The notes: generated from the letters alone by a model not told the origin. Numbered from the stretch's first letter, positions 53,365 through 62,820 are shown. The stretch is 64,000 nucleotides of DNA from an uncultured Nitrosomonas sp. (GCA_902826115.1 CADEDO010000001.1:32076-96075), one strand, 5' to 3'. Program-made: numbers and translations.

Positions 53365-53916
53365 TCACATTTGCGGAACTATCCCCTGCAATGCTTGGAA
53401 CAGCAAGCGAAAGCTTTTCGGTGGCTTATCAGCCGCTTTTTCCTTGTGTGCATTGCGGATTAATAAACGCAAATGTTGCAAGTCGGCCGTAGGATATTTT
53501 TGCGCAAATTCAGTCAATGCATTGTCATCGGTTAGCAGACGCTCACGCCAGCGTTCAAGTTGGTGCAGTCGGGCAGTTTGGTGCAGGGATGTTTTTTGCC
53601 AGGAATCCAGTTTTTCCTGAATTGGCAGCACATCAATCGTGCGCATCAATTTGCCAATATACTGCATTTGTCGGCGACGAGCGCCATGTTTATTCATGGG
53701 ACGCGCAAGATGAATGGCATCCAGCAAAATTTCCGGCAAATCAAACTCGTTTAATTTCTTTGGATCAAGCTCCACCAGCTGCTCACCGATTTCTTGCAAA
53801 GCGTGCATGTCCTTCTTGCGCTTTGTTTTGCTCGGCGCATCATCCTGTTTGATATCGTATTCTGGGTTATTTTGCACGGTAACCTGTGTAATGCAGTGTC
53901 GAGAAGCTGCTATCAT
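53365..53916 (-). CDS. darP: DarP/YjgA ribosome-associated protein (DUF615)
   Basis: This 183-aa basic helical protein fits YjgA/DarP: SKTKRKKDMHALQEIGEQLVEL, LPEILLDAIHLARPMNKHGARRRQMQYIGKLMR, and a C-terminal QKYPTADLQHLRLLIRNAHKEK. DarP assists late 50S assembly. It is divergent from pmbA, the usual neighbour. The true start may be further in; GTG at codon 14 is an alternative. Confidence 0.92.
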   Translation of the reverse strand: MIAASRHCITQVTVQNNPEYDIKQDDAPSKTKRKKDMHALQEIGEQLVELDPKKLNEFDLPEILLDAIHLARPMNKHGARRRQMQYIGKLMRTIDVLPIQEKLDSWQKTSLHQTARLHQLERWRERLLTDDNALTEFAQKYPTADLQHLRLLIRNAHKEKAADKPPKSFRLLFQALQGIVPQM

Positions 53917-54011
53917 AGCGCTTTCGATGCATGTTATTCCATTCGATTTGTTTTTTGTGACTGAAAAACTGCTTTTTTAAATTCCAGATTAAATTTTCTG
54001 CCAACTAGTCT

Positions 54012-55370
54012 ATGAATACTCTATCTGTTTCTAACTCTCGATTTTCTTACCCACTGAGCACACTGCAACAAATTGCCCGTGATATTTTGAAGCATGCCCA
54101 GCAGGGTGGTGCCACTGCTTGCGAAACCAACGTTTCCGATGGTTTTGGTCAAACAGTAACCGTGCGGCAAAGTGCTGTTGAAACGATCGAATATCATCGT
54201 GACAAAGGGTTGTCAGTGACCGTTTACATCGGACAAAAACGCGGGAATGCCAGCACTTCGGATTTTTCACCACAGGCCATCAGCGATACCGTTGCAGCTG
54301 CATTATCCATAGCGCGCTATACCGCTGATGATGACTGTGCCGGATTGGCGGATGCAGAGTTGCTAGCACAGGATTATCCGCAACTGGATTTGTACTACCC
54401 ATGGGAGCTATCGGTTGAGGAGGTCATTGAATTAGCCAAGCAATGCGAACAGGCCGCTTATGCAGTCGATAAGCGCATTACTAACTCAGAAGGCGCCACA
54501 GTTTCCGTCAGTGAATCCCAATTTATCTACGCCAACAGCCTGGGATTTATGGGAGGGTATCCGCTGTCGCGCCACAGCATCAGTTGCGCCATGATTGCTG
54601 AGCAAGGCGATAGCAAACAACGCGATTATTGGTATAGCGTGGCACGCGATGCCGTCGATCTGGAAACCGCCGCAAGCATCGGACAGAAAGCCGGTGCACG
54701 CAGTGCTGCGCGCCTAGGTGCCAGAAAAATTCCAACCTGTGAAGCGCCGGTATTATTTGAAGCACCCATTGCATCCAGCTTGATCGGACATTTTGCTTCT
54801 GCCGTGAGTGGTGGCAATCTGTATCGCAAATCCTCTTTCTTGCTGGATAGTATCGGTCAGCAGGTTTTTGCACCGGATATTCAAATCCTCGAATTGCCGC
54901 ATATACACAAAGGTCTTGCCAGTGGTGCATTTGATGATGATGGCGTCACTACTGTCGCACGCAAGGTGGTTGAGAATGGCATTGTGCAAGGCTATTTTTT
55001 GGGGAGTTATTCCGCACGCAAACTGGGCATGCGCACGACCGGAAACGCCGGTGGTACACATAATCTGATCATGCAAAATGCAGCACCTATGGATTTCAAT
55101 GCATTGTTGAAGAAAATGGGCACAGGCCTTTTGGTAACCGAATTATTGGGACATGGCATCAACGCTGTCACCGGGGATTATTCGCGTGGCGCATCAGGTT
55201 ATTGGGTAGAAAAGGGAGAAATTGCCTATCCAGTAGAAGAAATCACGATTGCGGGCAATTTGCAGAAAATGTTCCAAGGAATACAAGCAATTGGCAACGA
55301 TATCATCGTGCACGGGTCCAAACAGTGTGGGTCTGTTTTAATAGATCGCATGACTATTGCCGGTGGTTAG
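54012..55370 (+). CDS. pmbA: Metalloprotease-like PmbA/TldE
   Basis: This 452-aa protein is the TldE subunit of the TldD-TldE protease, which matures modified peptides and degrades unfolded ones. Motifs seen are GFGQTVTVRQSAVETIEYHRD, the central FEAPIASSLIGHFASAVSGG, and the C-terminal TELLGHGINAVTGDYSRGA followed by WVEKGEIAYPVEEITIAGN. It lacks the HEXXXH zinc motif of TldD, as expected of TldE. No tldD gene lies in the window. Confidence 0.95.
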   Translation: MNTLSVSNSRFSYPLSTLQQIARDILKHAQQGGATACETNVSDGFGQTVTVRQSAVETIEYHRDKGLSVTVYIGQKRGNASTSDFSPQAISDTVAAALSIARYTADDDCAGLADAELLAQDYPQLDLYYPWELSVEEVIELAKQCEQAAYAVDKRITNSEGATVSVSESQFIYANSLGFMGGYPLSRHSISCAMIAEQGDSKQRDYWYSVARDAVDLETAASIGQKAGARSAARLGARKIPTCEAPVLFEAPIASSLIGHFASAVSGGNLYRKSSFLLDSIGQQVFAPDIQILELPHIHKGLASGAFDDDGVTTVARKVVENGIVQGYFLGSYSARKLGMRTTGNAGGTHNLIMQNAAPMDFNALLKKMGTGLLVTELLGHGINAVTGDYSRGASGYWVEKGEIAYPVEEITIAGNLQKMFQGIQAIGNDIIVHGSKQCGSVLIDRMTIAGG

Positions 55371-55447
55371 TCATCTGATTTCATGGCTATTTTTATAATT
55401 ACACATCGATAATCTTGAAATACCTTCGGGAATCATTCAGATGGATA

Positions 55448-55675
55448 CTATTTCTTTTTCAGTATGAAAATAAATTCATCCGCACTTTCTGACATAGATA
55501 GCAATTCATTCCCGGTCTGATCAGCAAAAACCTGGAAATCGATCACGGAGCCAGGATCAGTTGCGATAATTCTCAGTGTTTGTCCTCTGATCATTCCAGC
55601 GAGCGATTGTTTAGTTCGCAAAATGGGAAGGGGGCAAACCAAACCGCGCGCATCCAGTTCTTTATCAATGTGCAT
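55448..55675 (-). CDS. tusA: TusA-family sulfurtransferase
   Basis: This 75-aa protein has the TusA start (ELDARGLVCPLPILRTKQSL) with the sulfur-carrying Cys14 in a CPxP motif, and ends SADEFIFILKKK. It could act in 2-thiouridine synthesis or general sulfur trafficking. It lies alone between pmbA and a D-Ala-D-Ala carboxypeptidase gene. Confidence 0.92.
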   Translation of the reverse strand: MHIDKELDARGLVCPLPILRTKQSLAGMIRGQTLRIIATDPGSVIDFQVFADQTGNELLSMSESADEFIFILKKK

Positions 55676-55789
55676 TTTCTGACAGCGGAATTTTCTAAGA
55701 CCTACTCTGTGTAATAAGCAAAAGCTTCAAGGGTATCGATATTGAAGAATGGATCATGCACATGCAATGTCATACTTCTTGCATGCTGA

Positions 55790-57037
55790 CTAACCGTGGG
55801 TGCGAATCACCAAGCATTCCATTTTTTGCCGGGATAAGTTTTGACAAGCATTACGTGCCTGATTTTCCTGCAATCCCACTAGCCGTGCCCGATATAGCTT
55901 GCGCTTGCTGACTTCTACTTCGGTAATCACCACTGAGCCCGGTATCCAGCGGGTAGCCGCCTGAGCCTGAGCTTGCGCTCGATCATGCGCATGATAAGAG
56001 CCAATCTGAATTTCCCAATTTTTATTTTTCGGCAAAACCATTTTTTTTGTTTCAGCACGGGATTCGGCTTGAGCCATTTTTGTTGTCGCAGCAGGCTCCA
56101 CAATTTTTTTCGGTAAGGAAGCCGGTGCACTGGCCTTTTGCACAACAGGGGACACACGGGTATTACGAACATTATCGGTATTGCTGGTCAATTGAGCGCT
56201 TGCAACACTTCCGTTAAAGCTACGATCCAGCAATTGCGCCATTTGTTGATCGCGCGCAGCGGCCGTCGATCCACCCATCACAACCGCAATTACGCGACGG
56301 TTACCGCGTTTTGCAGAGGTAGCAACATTGAATCCGGAGGCTCGAATAAAGCCGGTTTTAAGTCCATCCACACCATCAGTATTGCGCACCATCCGGTTAT
56401 GACTATTATAAGTGGTTCCTTTGTAACTGAAAGATTGAGTCGAGAAGTAATGGTAGTGCTGAGGAAAGTCCTTCATCAGCCGCGTGGATAGTGTCACCAG
56501 ATCCCGAGCGGTGGTTTTTTGTTCGTTATTGGGCAAACCGGAAGCATTGCGAAAAATCGTGGAGTGCATTCCCAACTTGCGGGCTTTATCCGTCATCATA
56601 CGACCAAAATTGGCTTCGGTATTACCCAATGCTTCAGCAACTACTGCCGCCACATCATTGGCTGAACGGACAATTAACGCCGGAATCGCATCACGCACGC
56701 TGAGCATGTCACCAGCTTGAAGATTAATATTAGTCGCTGGCATGGAAGCGGCATGAGACGATACATGCATTTGAGTATCCAACGTTATTTTTCGCTGCCC
56801 TAACGCCTCAAACAACATGTAAAGCGTCATCATTTTGGTCAAAGAAGCGGGATAACGGCTGGCATCCGCGTGAGATTCGTGCAGCACTGCACCAGTATCG
56901 GCATCTACGACGATGGAGGCATGACGATTATTGGCCTGCGCTGGATTTCCCAGAAAGATCGATAGCCATATCGCAAAAACAAAAAATCCTTTTTTCTTTG
57001 CACGTTTCAAAGCAGTCATTTTCCCGAATAATTCCAT
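55790..57037 (-). CDS. dacA: D-alanyl-D-alanine carboxypeptidase with SPOR domain
   Basis: This 415-aa serine peptidase S11 has a signal segment (FFVFAIWLSIFLGNPAQA), the active-site SLTK at 65-68 (RYPASLTKMM), SAN at 125-127, and KTG at 227-229. It lacks the usual PBP5 C-terminal amphipathic anchor. Instead residues about 335-413 form a SPOR domain (WEIQIGSYHAHDRAQAQAQA, LYRARLVGLQENQARNACQ) that binds denuded peptidoglycan at the septum. The in-frame ATG six codons downstream (57019) has a better ribosome context (CGGGAAA). It trims pentapeptides in the cell wall. Confidence 0.9.
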   Translation of the reverse strand: MELFGKMTALKRAKKKGFFVFAIWLSIFLGNPAQANNRHASIVVDADTGAVLHESHADASRYPASLTKMMTLYMLFEALGQRKITLDTQMHVSSHAASMPATNINLQAGDMLSVRDAIPALIVRSANDVAAVVAEALGNTEANFGRMMTDKARKLGMHSTIFRNASGLPNNEQKTTARDLVTLSTRLMKDFPQHYHYFSTQSFSYKGTTYNSHNRMVRNTDGVDGLKTGFIRASGFNVATSAKRGNRRVIAVVMGGSTAAARDQQMAQLLDRSFNGSVASAQLTSNTDNVRNTRVSPVVQKASAPASLPKKIVEPAATTKMAQAESRAETKKMVLPKNKNWEIQIGSYHAHDRAQAQAQAATRWIPGSVVITEVEVSKRKLYRARLVGLQENQARNACQNLSRQKMECLVIRTHG

Positions 57038-57456
57038 AATTAAAATAAAGCTTAATTTTTTAGAATACTACTATCTTTAAGGCCATTTTCATACAAATGT
57101 AATTTCTTATAAATAAGGAATAGAGGAATTAAATCACCTTAAATCTCATAAAATCAATTTGTAATTGATCAAATCTAAAAGATTATTGAACGTGAAACAT
57201 GAAGTTTTAACTCTGTCATTACATAGGTATCGAATTTGCATCTTGGATTCATCTGGTCAGAATGCATGTATAGAAAATTATTCTGAGCCAAATAGGTAAG
57301 AACAAAAGCATAGCTACTTATTGTTCTTTGCAGCGCTCAAACAAGCCCCTTTAAAAAATCAGCAACACAGAACTGAACTTGTAGTGGTCTTTTTATGAAT
57401 TAAAAATTGTGAGCAAGGAAGCGTCGATCAGCTCAATACGAAAATCATTAAAAATT
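57038..57456. other. AT-rich intergenic region upstream of dacA
   Basis: These 419 bases hold no gene I can support. The dacA promoter should lie near 57040-57150 on the minus strand. An imperfect FNR-like sequence (8 of 10 bases) is at 57159-57172 but is not convincing. Confidence 0.4.
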
Positions 57457-57501
57457 AAGCCGATTCATTCTCTTCTGTTATTCTAGAAAATGAATCGGCT
57501 T
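57457..57501 (-). terminator. Intrinsic terminator of the DUF2490 gene
   Basis: On the minus strand AAGCCGATTCATT pairs with AATGAATCGGCTT (13 bp, 19-nt loop), followed by AATTTTTAAT. It lies about 50 bases downstream of the stop at 57553. Confidence 0.75.
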
Positions 57502-57552
57502 CCTATAGCACAAAGTCACACGCCGTGAAAATACCGCGGCAAAATAATCACA

Positions 57553-58305
57553 TCAGAAATTAAGAAATAAATTAACTCCCAGAATATGGATCATTTGATC
57601 TGCGCGCAGGTTATGTGGTCTATTGATATATTGATTCATATAGCCAATCTCAGTGGTAGCAAATTGGTTCCATTTGTAAGCCAATCCTACAAACCCTCTG
57701 TTTTGATCAAAACCATTTGTAATCCAGCCGGCATGCGGAGTTGTCATATTGATAAATAACTCATCTTGCACGACAAAGCTTAGATTAGGAGAGATAAAAG
57801 GCATGGGAACAGCCAGTTTTATTAACTGACGGAATCGATGTGCAACCGCATTGGGACCTGGGTCTGGAACCATATGATCAAAAAAGCGTTGCTCAAAACG
57901 ACTACGCCAAGTTAAGCGGCCAAATGAGAAATTATCAGCCCATAAAGCTTGCTGCCAGATGCGATGCTCATCATACGGATGTGCGCCAGAAAGTGGCTGA
58001 GCTGTTGGAGCCCAAGCATAACCCAACCACACAGTCAATTTGTCCGTTACCGCATAACCCAAACCAGGGCGAATCAGGGATTGAGTAAATTGGGAAGAAT
58101 CATTCCCAAAACGCCCCTGTCCTTCAATCCAATATCTGAATTTTTTTAATTCTGGGTTATTAGGGTTAAGAGGAGCAAAACTACCTAGTGCTGTAATATT
58201 TCCCCATGTTTGGAAATCCTCATCAACTCTCTCTGCAACCGCAGCATTACTAATAAGCAATCCAAGCGCAGCTAGCAAAATAGAAATATTTATTTTTTTA
58301 AACAT
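57553..58305 (-). CDS. DUF2490 outer-membrane-like protein
   Basis: The 250-aa product has a signal peptide (ILLAALGLLISNAAVAERV, cleavage after AVA) and a beta-strand-rich body typical of DUF2490: FQTWGNITALGSF, SLIRPGLGYAVTDKLTVWLGY, LTWRSRFEQRFF, and a terminal aromatic (LFLNF) as in outer-membrane barrels. The function is unknown. ATG 58305, with GGAAGGGAG just upstream, is preferred over a longer frame from 58380. Confidence 0.88.
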   Translation of the reverse strand: MFKKINISILLAALGLLISNAAVAERVDEDFQTWGNITALGSFAPLNPNNPELKKFRYWIEGQGRFGNDSSQFTQSLIRPGLGYAVTDKLTVWLGYAWAPTAQPLSGAHPYDEHRIWQQALWADNFSFGRLTWRSRFEQRFFDHMVPDPGPNAVAHRFRQLIKLAVPMPFISPNLSFVVQDELFINMTTPHAGWITNGFDQNRGFVGLAYKWNQFATTEIGYMNQYINRPHNLRADQMIHILGVNLFLNF

Positions 58306-58842
58306 GCAATCTCCCTTCCAAAAATTGAACTCTGTAAAATTGTTCGCCAAATCTGTCTTAATAAGCAATATATTATGCACAACGATTCACATTTAATTCA
58401 CATTGATATGAAGTTGTTAATAATTGCTCGCCATGTTTTCCTTCAAAATAACACGTCATTCTTTCACTAAAAGAATGATAGCGTTCATATTTCGCTGCCG
58501 CGCAGCGTAGCACAGCAAATGTCAAGAAAGTGTCAAGAAACGAACCAGTGAATTGAATAAAACAGCCAATTGCTATTGAGTAAGCAAGTGAAAAAATGAT
58601 GATCGGTCGGATGCCAAAAACCATCCCAAGATTAAGCATCATCCGAAGCCAATCCGGCTGGATTGATAAGTACTTTCAAACATTTGATTGACAAATTATT
58701 GTAACACTAGGTATGGTTGATCTTCTAAAGATGAGGTTGGATTAAAATATTATAAAAATAATTTATTAAGTAACTGAGTTTTAGACTGAGTTTAAAAGAA
58801 TTTCTCGTATTTATTGAAGAATTAAAAAATTGGAGCTAGGAA
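58306..58842. other. Intergenic region between DUF2490 and cytochrome c genes
   Basis: No gene is supported in these 537 bases. A tandem 10-bp repeat TGTCAAGAAA occurs at 58520-58529 and 58531-58540. A minus-strand open frame at 58373-58642 has no recognised family. The cytochrome c promoter should lie in 58680-58830. Confidence 0.4.
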
Positions 58843-59151
58843 ATGAAGAAATTAAATTTTGCGTTAACGGCATCAGCACTATTGGTATTAGTCGGTTGTG
58901 GTGGCGGTAGAGACTATACGCCTCCTGCAGATGCCACCGGAGAAAAAATATTCAGCTCGGCTTGTACAGAATGCCACAAACCTCTCAGTGCTAATGTCGC
59001 AATGATACTGAGTGAAAACGTTGCCAACAAAGAAGCCATTATCAAGAAGTTTCAAGGAGGCAGTATGCGAATGCCCGCTTTCAAAAATATTCAAGGTGAA
59101 TCGGCCGATCGCTTAGCCGATTATGTTTTAGCGAATAGCCAAGTCAAGTAA
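58843..59151 (+). CDS. Lipoprotein class I c-type cytochrome
   Basis: This 102-aa protein has a lipoprotein signal (FALTASALLVLVGCGGG, lipobox LVGC), one haem-binding CTECH near residue 41, and a distal Met candidate in SMRMPAFKNIQG, followed by the typical C-terminal helix (DRLADYVLANSQ). It is a small periplasmic electron carrier anchored to a membrane. TTGGAGCTAGGAA precedes the ATG. Its neighbours (HemN-like and FNR genes) point to redox-related expression, but no FNR box was found in front of it. Confidence 0.92.
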   Translation: MKKLNFALTASALLVLVGCGGGRDYTPPADATGEKIFSSACTECHKPLSANVAMILSENVANKEAIIKKFQGGSMRMPAFKNIQGESADRLADYVLANSQVK

Positions 59152-59152
59152 T

Positions 59153-59190
59153 CTTACTTGGGGAATCTGAAATAAAATTCCCCAAGTAAG
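59153..59190. terminator. 14-bp bidirectional hairpin between convergent genes
   Basis: CTTACTTGGGGAAT (59153-59166) and ATTCCCCAAGTAAG (59177-59190) pair perfectly with a 10-nt loop. It starts 1 base after the cytochrome c stop and ends 6 bases before the stop of the HemN-like gene. No long T-run follows, so it may act with Rho. Confidence 0.75.
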
Positions 59191-59196
59191 CAATCA

Positions 59197-60597
59197 TTAA
59201 CGGCGCACTGGATAAATTTTATGTTGCTGAGCAGTACGTCGATATTTATCAAAAACTCTGCAAATGCTAATAATGAGTAACTGCCCTTTCGGTGTCACAG
59301 TAATCTCATCATTATCTAAGGCAATTAAGCCTTCCTGTTCATATACTAAGAGTTCTGTTAATTCGGTAGCGAAGTAATATTTAAATTCAATTGGAAAGAA
59401 GGTTTCCATTGATTCGAACGAAAGTATCGATTGACAAATCAGAGCTTGCATCACTGAACGTCTTATTAAATCATCTGCACTCAATTCTATGCCGTGCATA
59501 ATGGGAAGAATATTGTGCTCCAGTTTGTTATAGTATTGCAAAAAATCACAATGATTCTGATTTAACGTTGGACCAATGCTGCCAACTGCTGAAATACCCA
59601 ATGCAATACGATAGCAATCAGGATAAATTGAATAGCCTTGCAAACTATAATGCAGCCTGCCCTGGCGCTGCGCAATGACTAATGAATCTTCACGCTTGGC
59701 AAAAAGATTCATGCCAATATGGGTGTAACCGGCATTGGTTAGCCGACTAATAGCCAGCAACATCATCGCAATAACAGTTTCAGTATCTGGCAAATCCTCT
59801 CGATTAAAATCGTATTGTGGTTTTAATTTTCCAAACAGACAAAGATAATTTAATAAATTAATTTGATTGGGATGAGTGGAAATAATTTTTTCCAAAGTAT
59901 CTTCAAATGTCTCCATACTTTGTTTAGGTAATCCATAAGTCAATTCAATCTTAATCGATTTAAAACCAGCCTGTTGAGCACTACAAATAGTACTTAATGT
60001 AGCCTCTTCAGTTTGAATGCAGCAAATAGATTGCTGTACTTGATGCGCAAAATCCTGAACACCAATAATTGCGCAGTTAAAGCCCATTTCTTTTAGAGCA
60101 GCCATCGAATGATTATTTATTTGCCTAGAATCAATCTCTATACAAAAATCCCCCTCTTTTATTAAGTTAAAATTTTTCTGAATTTCATTCATCACACTAC
60201 TTAATTGAGAGTGATTAAGAAATGTAGGTATCCCACCACCCAAATATAATTGCTCAACTCTAGGATCATCTTTAAATAATTGACCCTGAAGTCTTATTTC
60301 AAGTGCTAAATATTCAAGATATTTATTTATACTGTCATAATCGTCAGTAATAAACTGATTAGAAGGACAATAAAAGCAAGCCGAGCGACAAAAAGGAATA
60401 TGCACATATAACGATAACGGTCGACGAGCATAGACAGTCCTGCGATGACCCAACCAAGCAGAATAGGTATGCGCATCAAACGCTTCAACAAAGAAATCTG
60501 TTCTCGGATAGAGACGATAATCGTTATGGTAATACTCAAAACGACGAATAAGATCCGAATTAATAGCCAGCAAGCCAGATGACAATTGTGAATACAC
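59197..60597 (-). CDS. HemN-like radical SAM protein (diverged coproporphyrinogen oxidase)
   Basis: This 466-aa protein matches oxygen-independent coproporphyrinogen III oxidase in length and layout: YVHIPFCRSACFYCPSN with radical-SAM cysteines 70, 74 and 77, LYLGGGIPTFLNHSQL, IELTYGLPKQS, LFGKLKPQ, and a C-terminal MHGIELSADDLIRRSVMQALIC. True HemN has CX3CX2CXC, but here the fourth Cys is Ser (CPS). GGGTPT reads GGGIPT, and INxLGLxRAx-type blocks are altered. It may therefore be a paralogue with a different role. The start is GTG with AAAGGCG eight bases upstream. It is divergent from an FNR-type regulator and shares its FNR box. Confidence 0.82.
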   Translation of the reverse strand: MYSQLSSGLLAINSDLIRRFEYYHNDYRLYPRTDFFVEAFDAHTYSAWLGHRRTVYARRPLSLYVHIPFCRSACFYCPSNQFITDDYDSINKYLEYLALEIRLQGQLFKDDPRVEQLYLGGGIPTFLNHSQLSSVMNEIQKNFNLIKEGDFCIEIDSRQINNHSMAALKEMGFNCAIIGVQDFAHQVQQSICCIQTEEATLSTICSAQQAGFKSIKIELTYGLPKQSMETFEDTLEKIISTHPNQINLLNYLCLFGKLKPQYDFNREDLPDTETVIAMMLLAISRLTNAGYTHIGMNLFAKREDSLVIAQRQGRLHYSLQGYSIYPDCYRIALGISAVGSIGPTLNQNHCDFLQYYNKLEHNILPIMHGIELSADDLIRRSVMQALICQSILSFESMETFFPIEFKYYFATELTELLVYEQEGLIALDNDEITVTPKGQLLIISICRVFDKYRRTAQQHKIYPVRR

Positions 60598-60782
60598 TGA
60601 GATATCGCCTTTATTTGTGGAGACTGCGGTTAAAAGAATTTAAATTAATAAAATCGTGACATCATTCTCGTTATTCGACTGGCTTACACAATAGCAATGG
60701 CTAGCAATAGCTAAATTGAAAAAGAATGCCCACTTCCTCTAGCAATATGGGTAGAATTGTGGGCAAATCGAAAAAAATAGCT

Positions 60783-60796
60783 TTGATTCAGATCAA
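60783..60796. promoter_or_regulatory. Perfect FNR/ANR box in the hemN-like/fnr intergenic region
   Basis: TTGAT-TCAG-ATCAA fits the FNR consensus at all ten fixed bases. It is 26 bases before the fnr start codon and 186 bases from the HemN-like start. The closeness to fnr suggests negative autoregulation; activation of the divergent gene is also possible. Confidence 0.85.
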
Positions 60797-60821
60797 TTAA
60801 ACAGCGTTGAATTGAAATTTC

Positions 60822-61592
60822 TTGCATTTGGATAAAATTTTGTCTTTAGAAACTTCACCACATAATCATCTTGATATTTCGCACATTAAGTCAAGCTGCG
60901 CGACTTGCAGTTTGCGCGAATTGTGCTTGCCTGTTGGTCTCAATGAACAGGAAATTCAGATTCTAGGTGATGTGGTAAGTCATAAACGAAAGATTCAACG
61001 TGGTGGATATCTGCACCATACAGGCACGAAGTTTCAATCACTATTTGCTATTCGTAGTGGTTTTTTAAAAACTTGTGTGCTTGAAGAAGATGGACGGCAG
61101 CAAGTGACTGGATTTCATATGACTGGAGAATTACTAGGTTTAGATGCTATCAGCACAGAAATTCATACTTGTGATGCCATTGCGCTTGAAGATAGCGAAG
61201 TATGCGAAATTCCTTTTTTGAAACTGGAAGAGATTAGTCGCGTCATTCCCTCGTTAATGCGACATTTTCACAAAATAATGAGTCGTGAAATAGTTAGAGA
61301 TCATGGCGTTATGCTATTGCTGGGCAGTATGAAAGCTGAAGAGCGATTAGCAAGTTTTCTACTGAATTTATCTCGTCGATTCCTAGCGCGTGGTTATTCC
61401 GAATGCGATTTTAATCTGCGCATGACCCGTGAAGAAATTGGCAGCTATCTTGGTCTTAAGCTAGAAACCGTCAGCCGCGCATTCTCTAAACTGCAAGAAG
61501 AAAATATTATTACTGTTGATAATAAGCACATACAAATAAATGATATCGCTCGCTTAAGAATGAAAATGGGAAACACCTCTTGTGTTACTTAG
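60822..61592 (+). CDS. fnr: FNR/ANR-type oxygen-sensing transcription regulator
   Basis: This 256-aa CRP/FNR protein has the N-terminal iron-sulfur cysteines C26, C29 and C35 (CATCSLRELC) and the fourth Cys at 128 (SEVCEIPF), in the same context as Cys122 of E. coli FNR. The effector domain includes YLHHTGTKFQSLFAIRSG. The HTH recognition helix ETVSRAFSKLQ has the FNR Glu-x-x-Ser-Arg pattern that reads TTGAT. A perfect box lies 26 bases upstream. The frame opens with TTG; no ATG is available before the cysteines. It would bind the box upstream of the glycyl radical cassette as well. Confidence 0.93.
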   Translation: MHLDKILSLETSPHNHLDISHIKSSCATCSLRELCLPVGLNEQEIQILGDVVSHKRKIQRGGYLHHTGTKFQSLFAIRSGFLKTCVLEEDGRQQVTGFHMTGELLGLDAISTEIHTCDAIALEDSEVCEIPFLKLEEISRVIPSLMRHFHKIMSREIVRDHGVMLLLGSMKAEERLASFLLNLSRRFLARGYSECDFNLRMTREEIGSYLGLKLETVSRAFSKLQEENIITVDNKHIQINDIARLRMKMGNTSCVT

Positions 61593-61710
61593 TAATAATA
61601 GATGTCGTTTAGTATTGAGAATAATTCCGCTTTGCTCCCTTTTAAATTAAAATAGTTCTCCATATAAATATCTTAAACAATATTCAATTCCACATAGCAT
61701 TCATGTTGGC
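61593..61710. other. Spacer between fnr and the rpsB promoter
   Basis: Nothing recognisable was found. The full gap from fnr to rpsB is 302 bases; the rpsB promoter and leader occupy the rest. Confidence 0.4.
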
Positions 61711-61738
61711 TTGAGTAAGTATCGGAAAATGCTATAAT
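61711..61738 (+). promoter_or_regulatory. rpsB promoter with extended -10
   Basis: TTGAGT (61711-61716), a 16-base spacer, and TATAAT (61733-61738) preceded by TGC form a strong sigma-70 promoter with an extended -10. It leaves a leader of about 150 nt, the region where S2 often autoregulates rpsB in other bacteria. Confidence 0.75.
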
Positions 61739-61894
61739 ATGAAAATAATTTGATTCCAATCTAATCGAAATTTAAATAGTTTTGTTTTAGGTTTTAGAAT
61801 TAAATTAAATTCACACATTTGTTTCATAATAACTTAACTATTTGCATAGCAAATTGACTGAAACAAATGGAGGCTCAATCCTGAAGGAGAATTT

Positions 61895-62617
61895 ATGGCA
61901 GTAACTATGCGGCAAATGCTAGAGGCGGGTGTTCATTTTGGTCACCAAACTCGCTTCTGGAATCCTAAAATGGCTCCGTACATCTTTGGCCATCGCAATA
62001 AAATCCACATTATTAATCTTGAAAATACCCTAATAATGTATGAAGAGGCGATGAAATATGTGCGGCAATTATCAGCAAACAAAGGGGTCATCTTATTTGT
62101 TGGTACCAAGCGGCAAGCACGTGATATTGTCCGCGAGGAGGCATCGCGCTGCGGATCACCCTATGTAGATCAGCGCTGGTTAGGCGGAATGCTGACCAAC
62201 TTCAAAACTATCAAACAATCCATTAAGCGTTTACAAGATATGGAAGTGATGGTTCAAGACGGAACGCTTGGAAAATTAGTAAAAAAAGAAGCTCTTGATC
62301 TACAAAGAGAGTTAGATAAATTAAATAGTAGCTTGGGTGGCATCAAGGACATGAAAGGTCTTCCTGATGCATTATTTGTAATAGATGTAGGATATCAGAA
62401 AGGCGCTATTACAGAAGCCAGAAAATTGGGCATTCCAGTTATTGGTGTGGTCGATACCAATCATAATCCAGAGGGACTGCAATACATCATTCCAGGAAAC
62501 GATGATTCAAGTCGCGCAATACGACTGTATGCTCGCGGTGTAGCTGATGCCATTCTGGAAGGACGTAATCAGGCTATTCAGGAAATTATTGAGATGAGTA
62601 CTTCAGAAGCCGAATGA
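61895..62617 (+). CDS. rpsB: 30S ribosomal protein S2
   Basis: This 240-aa protein has the S2 signatures [20 protein letters not shown] and [20 protein letters not shown], followed by [17 protein letters not shown]. The C-terminus ends SEAE. GAAGGAGAATTT precedes the ATG. It is the first gene of the conserved rpsB-tsf-pyrH run, though the gap to tsf here is 238 bases. Confidence 0.98.
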   Translation: MAVTMRQMLEAGVHFGHQTRFWNPKMAPYIFGHRNKIHIINLENTLIMYEEAMKYVRQLSANKGVILFVGTKRQARDIVREEASRCGSPYVDQRWLGGMLTNFKTIKQSIKRLQDMEVMVQDGTLGKLVKKEALDLQRELDKLNSSLGGIKDMKGLPDALFVIDVGYQKGAITEARKLGIPVIGVVDTNHNPEGLQYIIPGNDDSSRAIRLYARGVADAILEGRNQAIQEIIEMSTSEAE

Positions 62618-62659
62618 AATAATTCATTATTTTGATATTCACAACAAATTAGACTAGAT

Positions 62660-62820
62660 GTAAATCGTTTACCCTGATTTATAAGACAGTTTGTCGATAA
62701 ATTATTTAATGTTGGAAAAAAGTATTCAAATGAAATTACTAATCATCATTAAATAATTTCTCGCTTTATTATCAATAAATTGATTACGACAAACAGATTC
62801 CTAGCATAGTAAACGTTTAC
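62660..62820. promoter_or_regulatory. Two related palindromes in the rpsB-tsf spacer
   Basis: GTAAA-TCG-TTTAC (62660-62672) and the perfect palindrome GTAAACGTTTAC (62809-62820) share half-sites. The second resembles LacI/PurR-family operators in its core AAACGTTT. It lies 36 bases before tsf. No regulator can be named. Confidence 0.4.

Noticed and set aside
57159-57172. FNR box upstream of dacA (TTGTAATTGATCAA)
   Set aside because: Only 8 of 10 consensus bases match, in an AT-rich region, and dacA has no expected oxygen regulation.
58373-58642. Minus-strand 89-codon open frame as a small membrane protein
   Set aside because: There is no recognisable family or good ribosome site. It overlaps the region where the DUF2490 promoter should be, and composition does not support coding.
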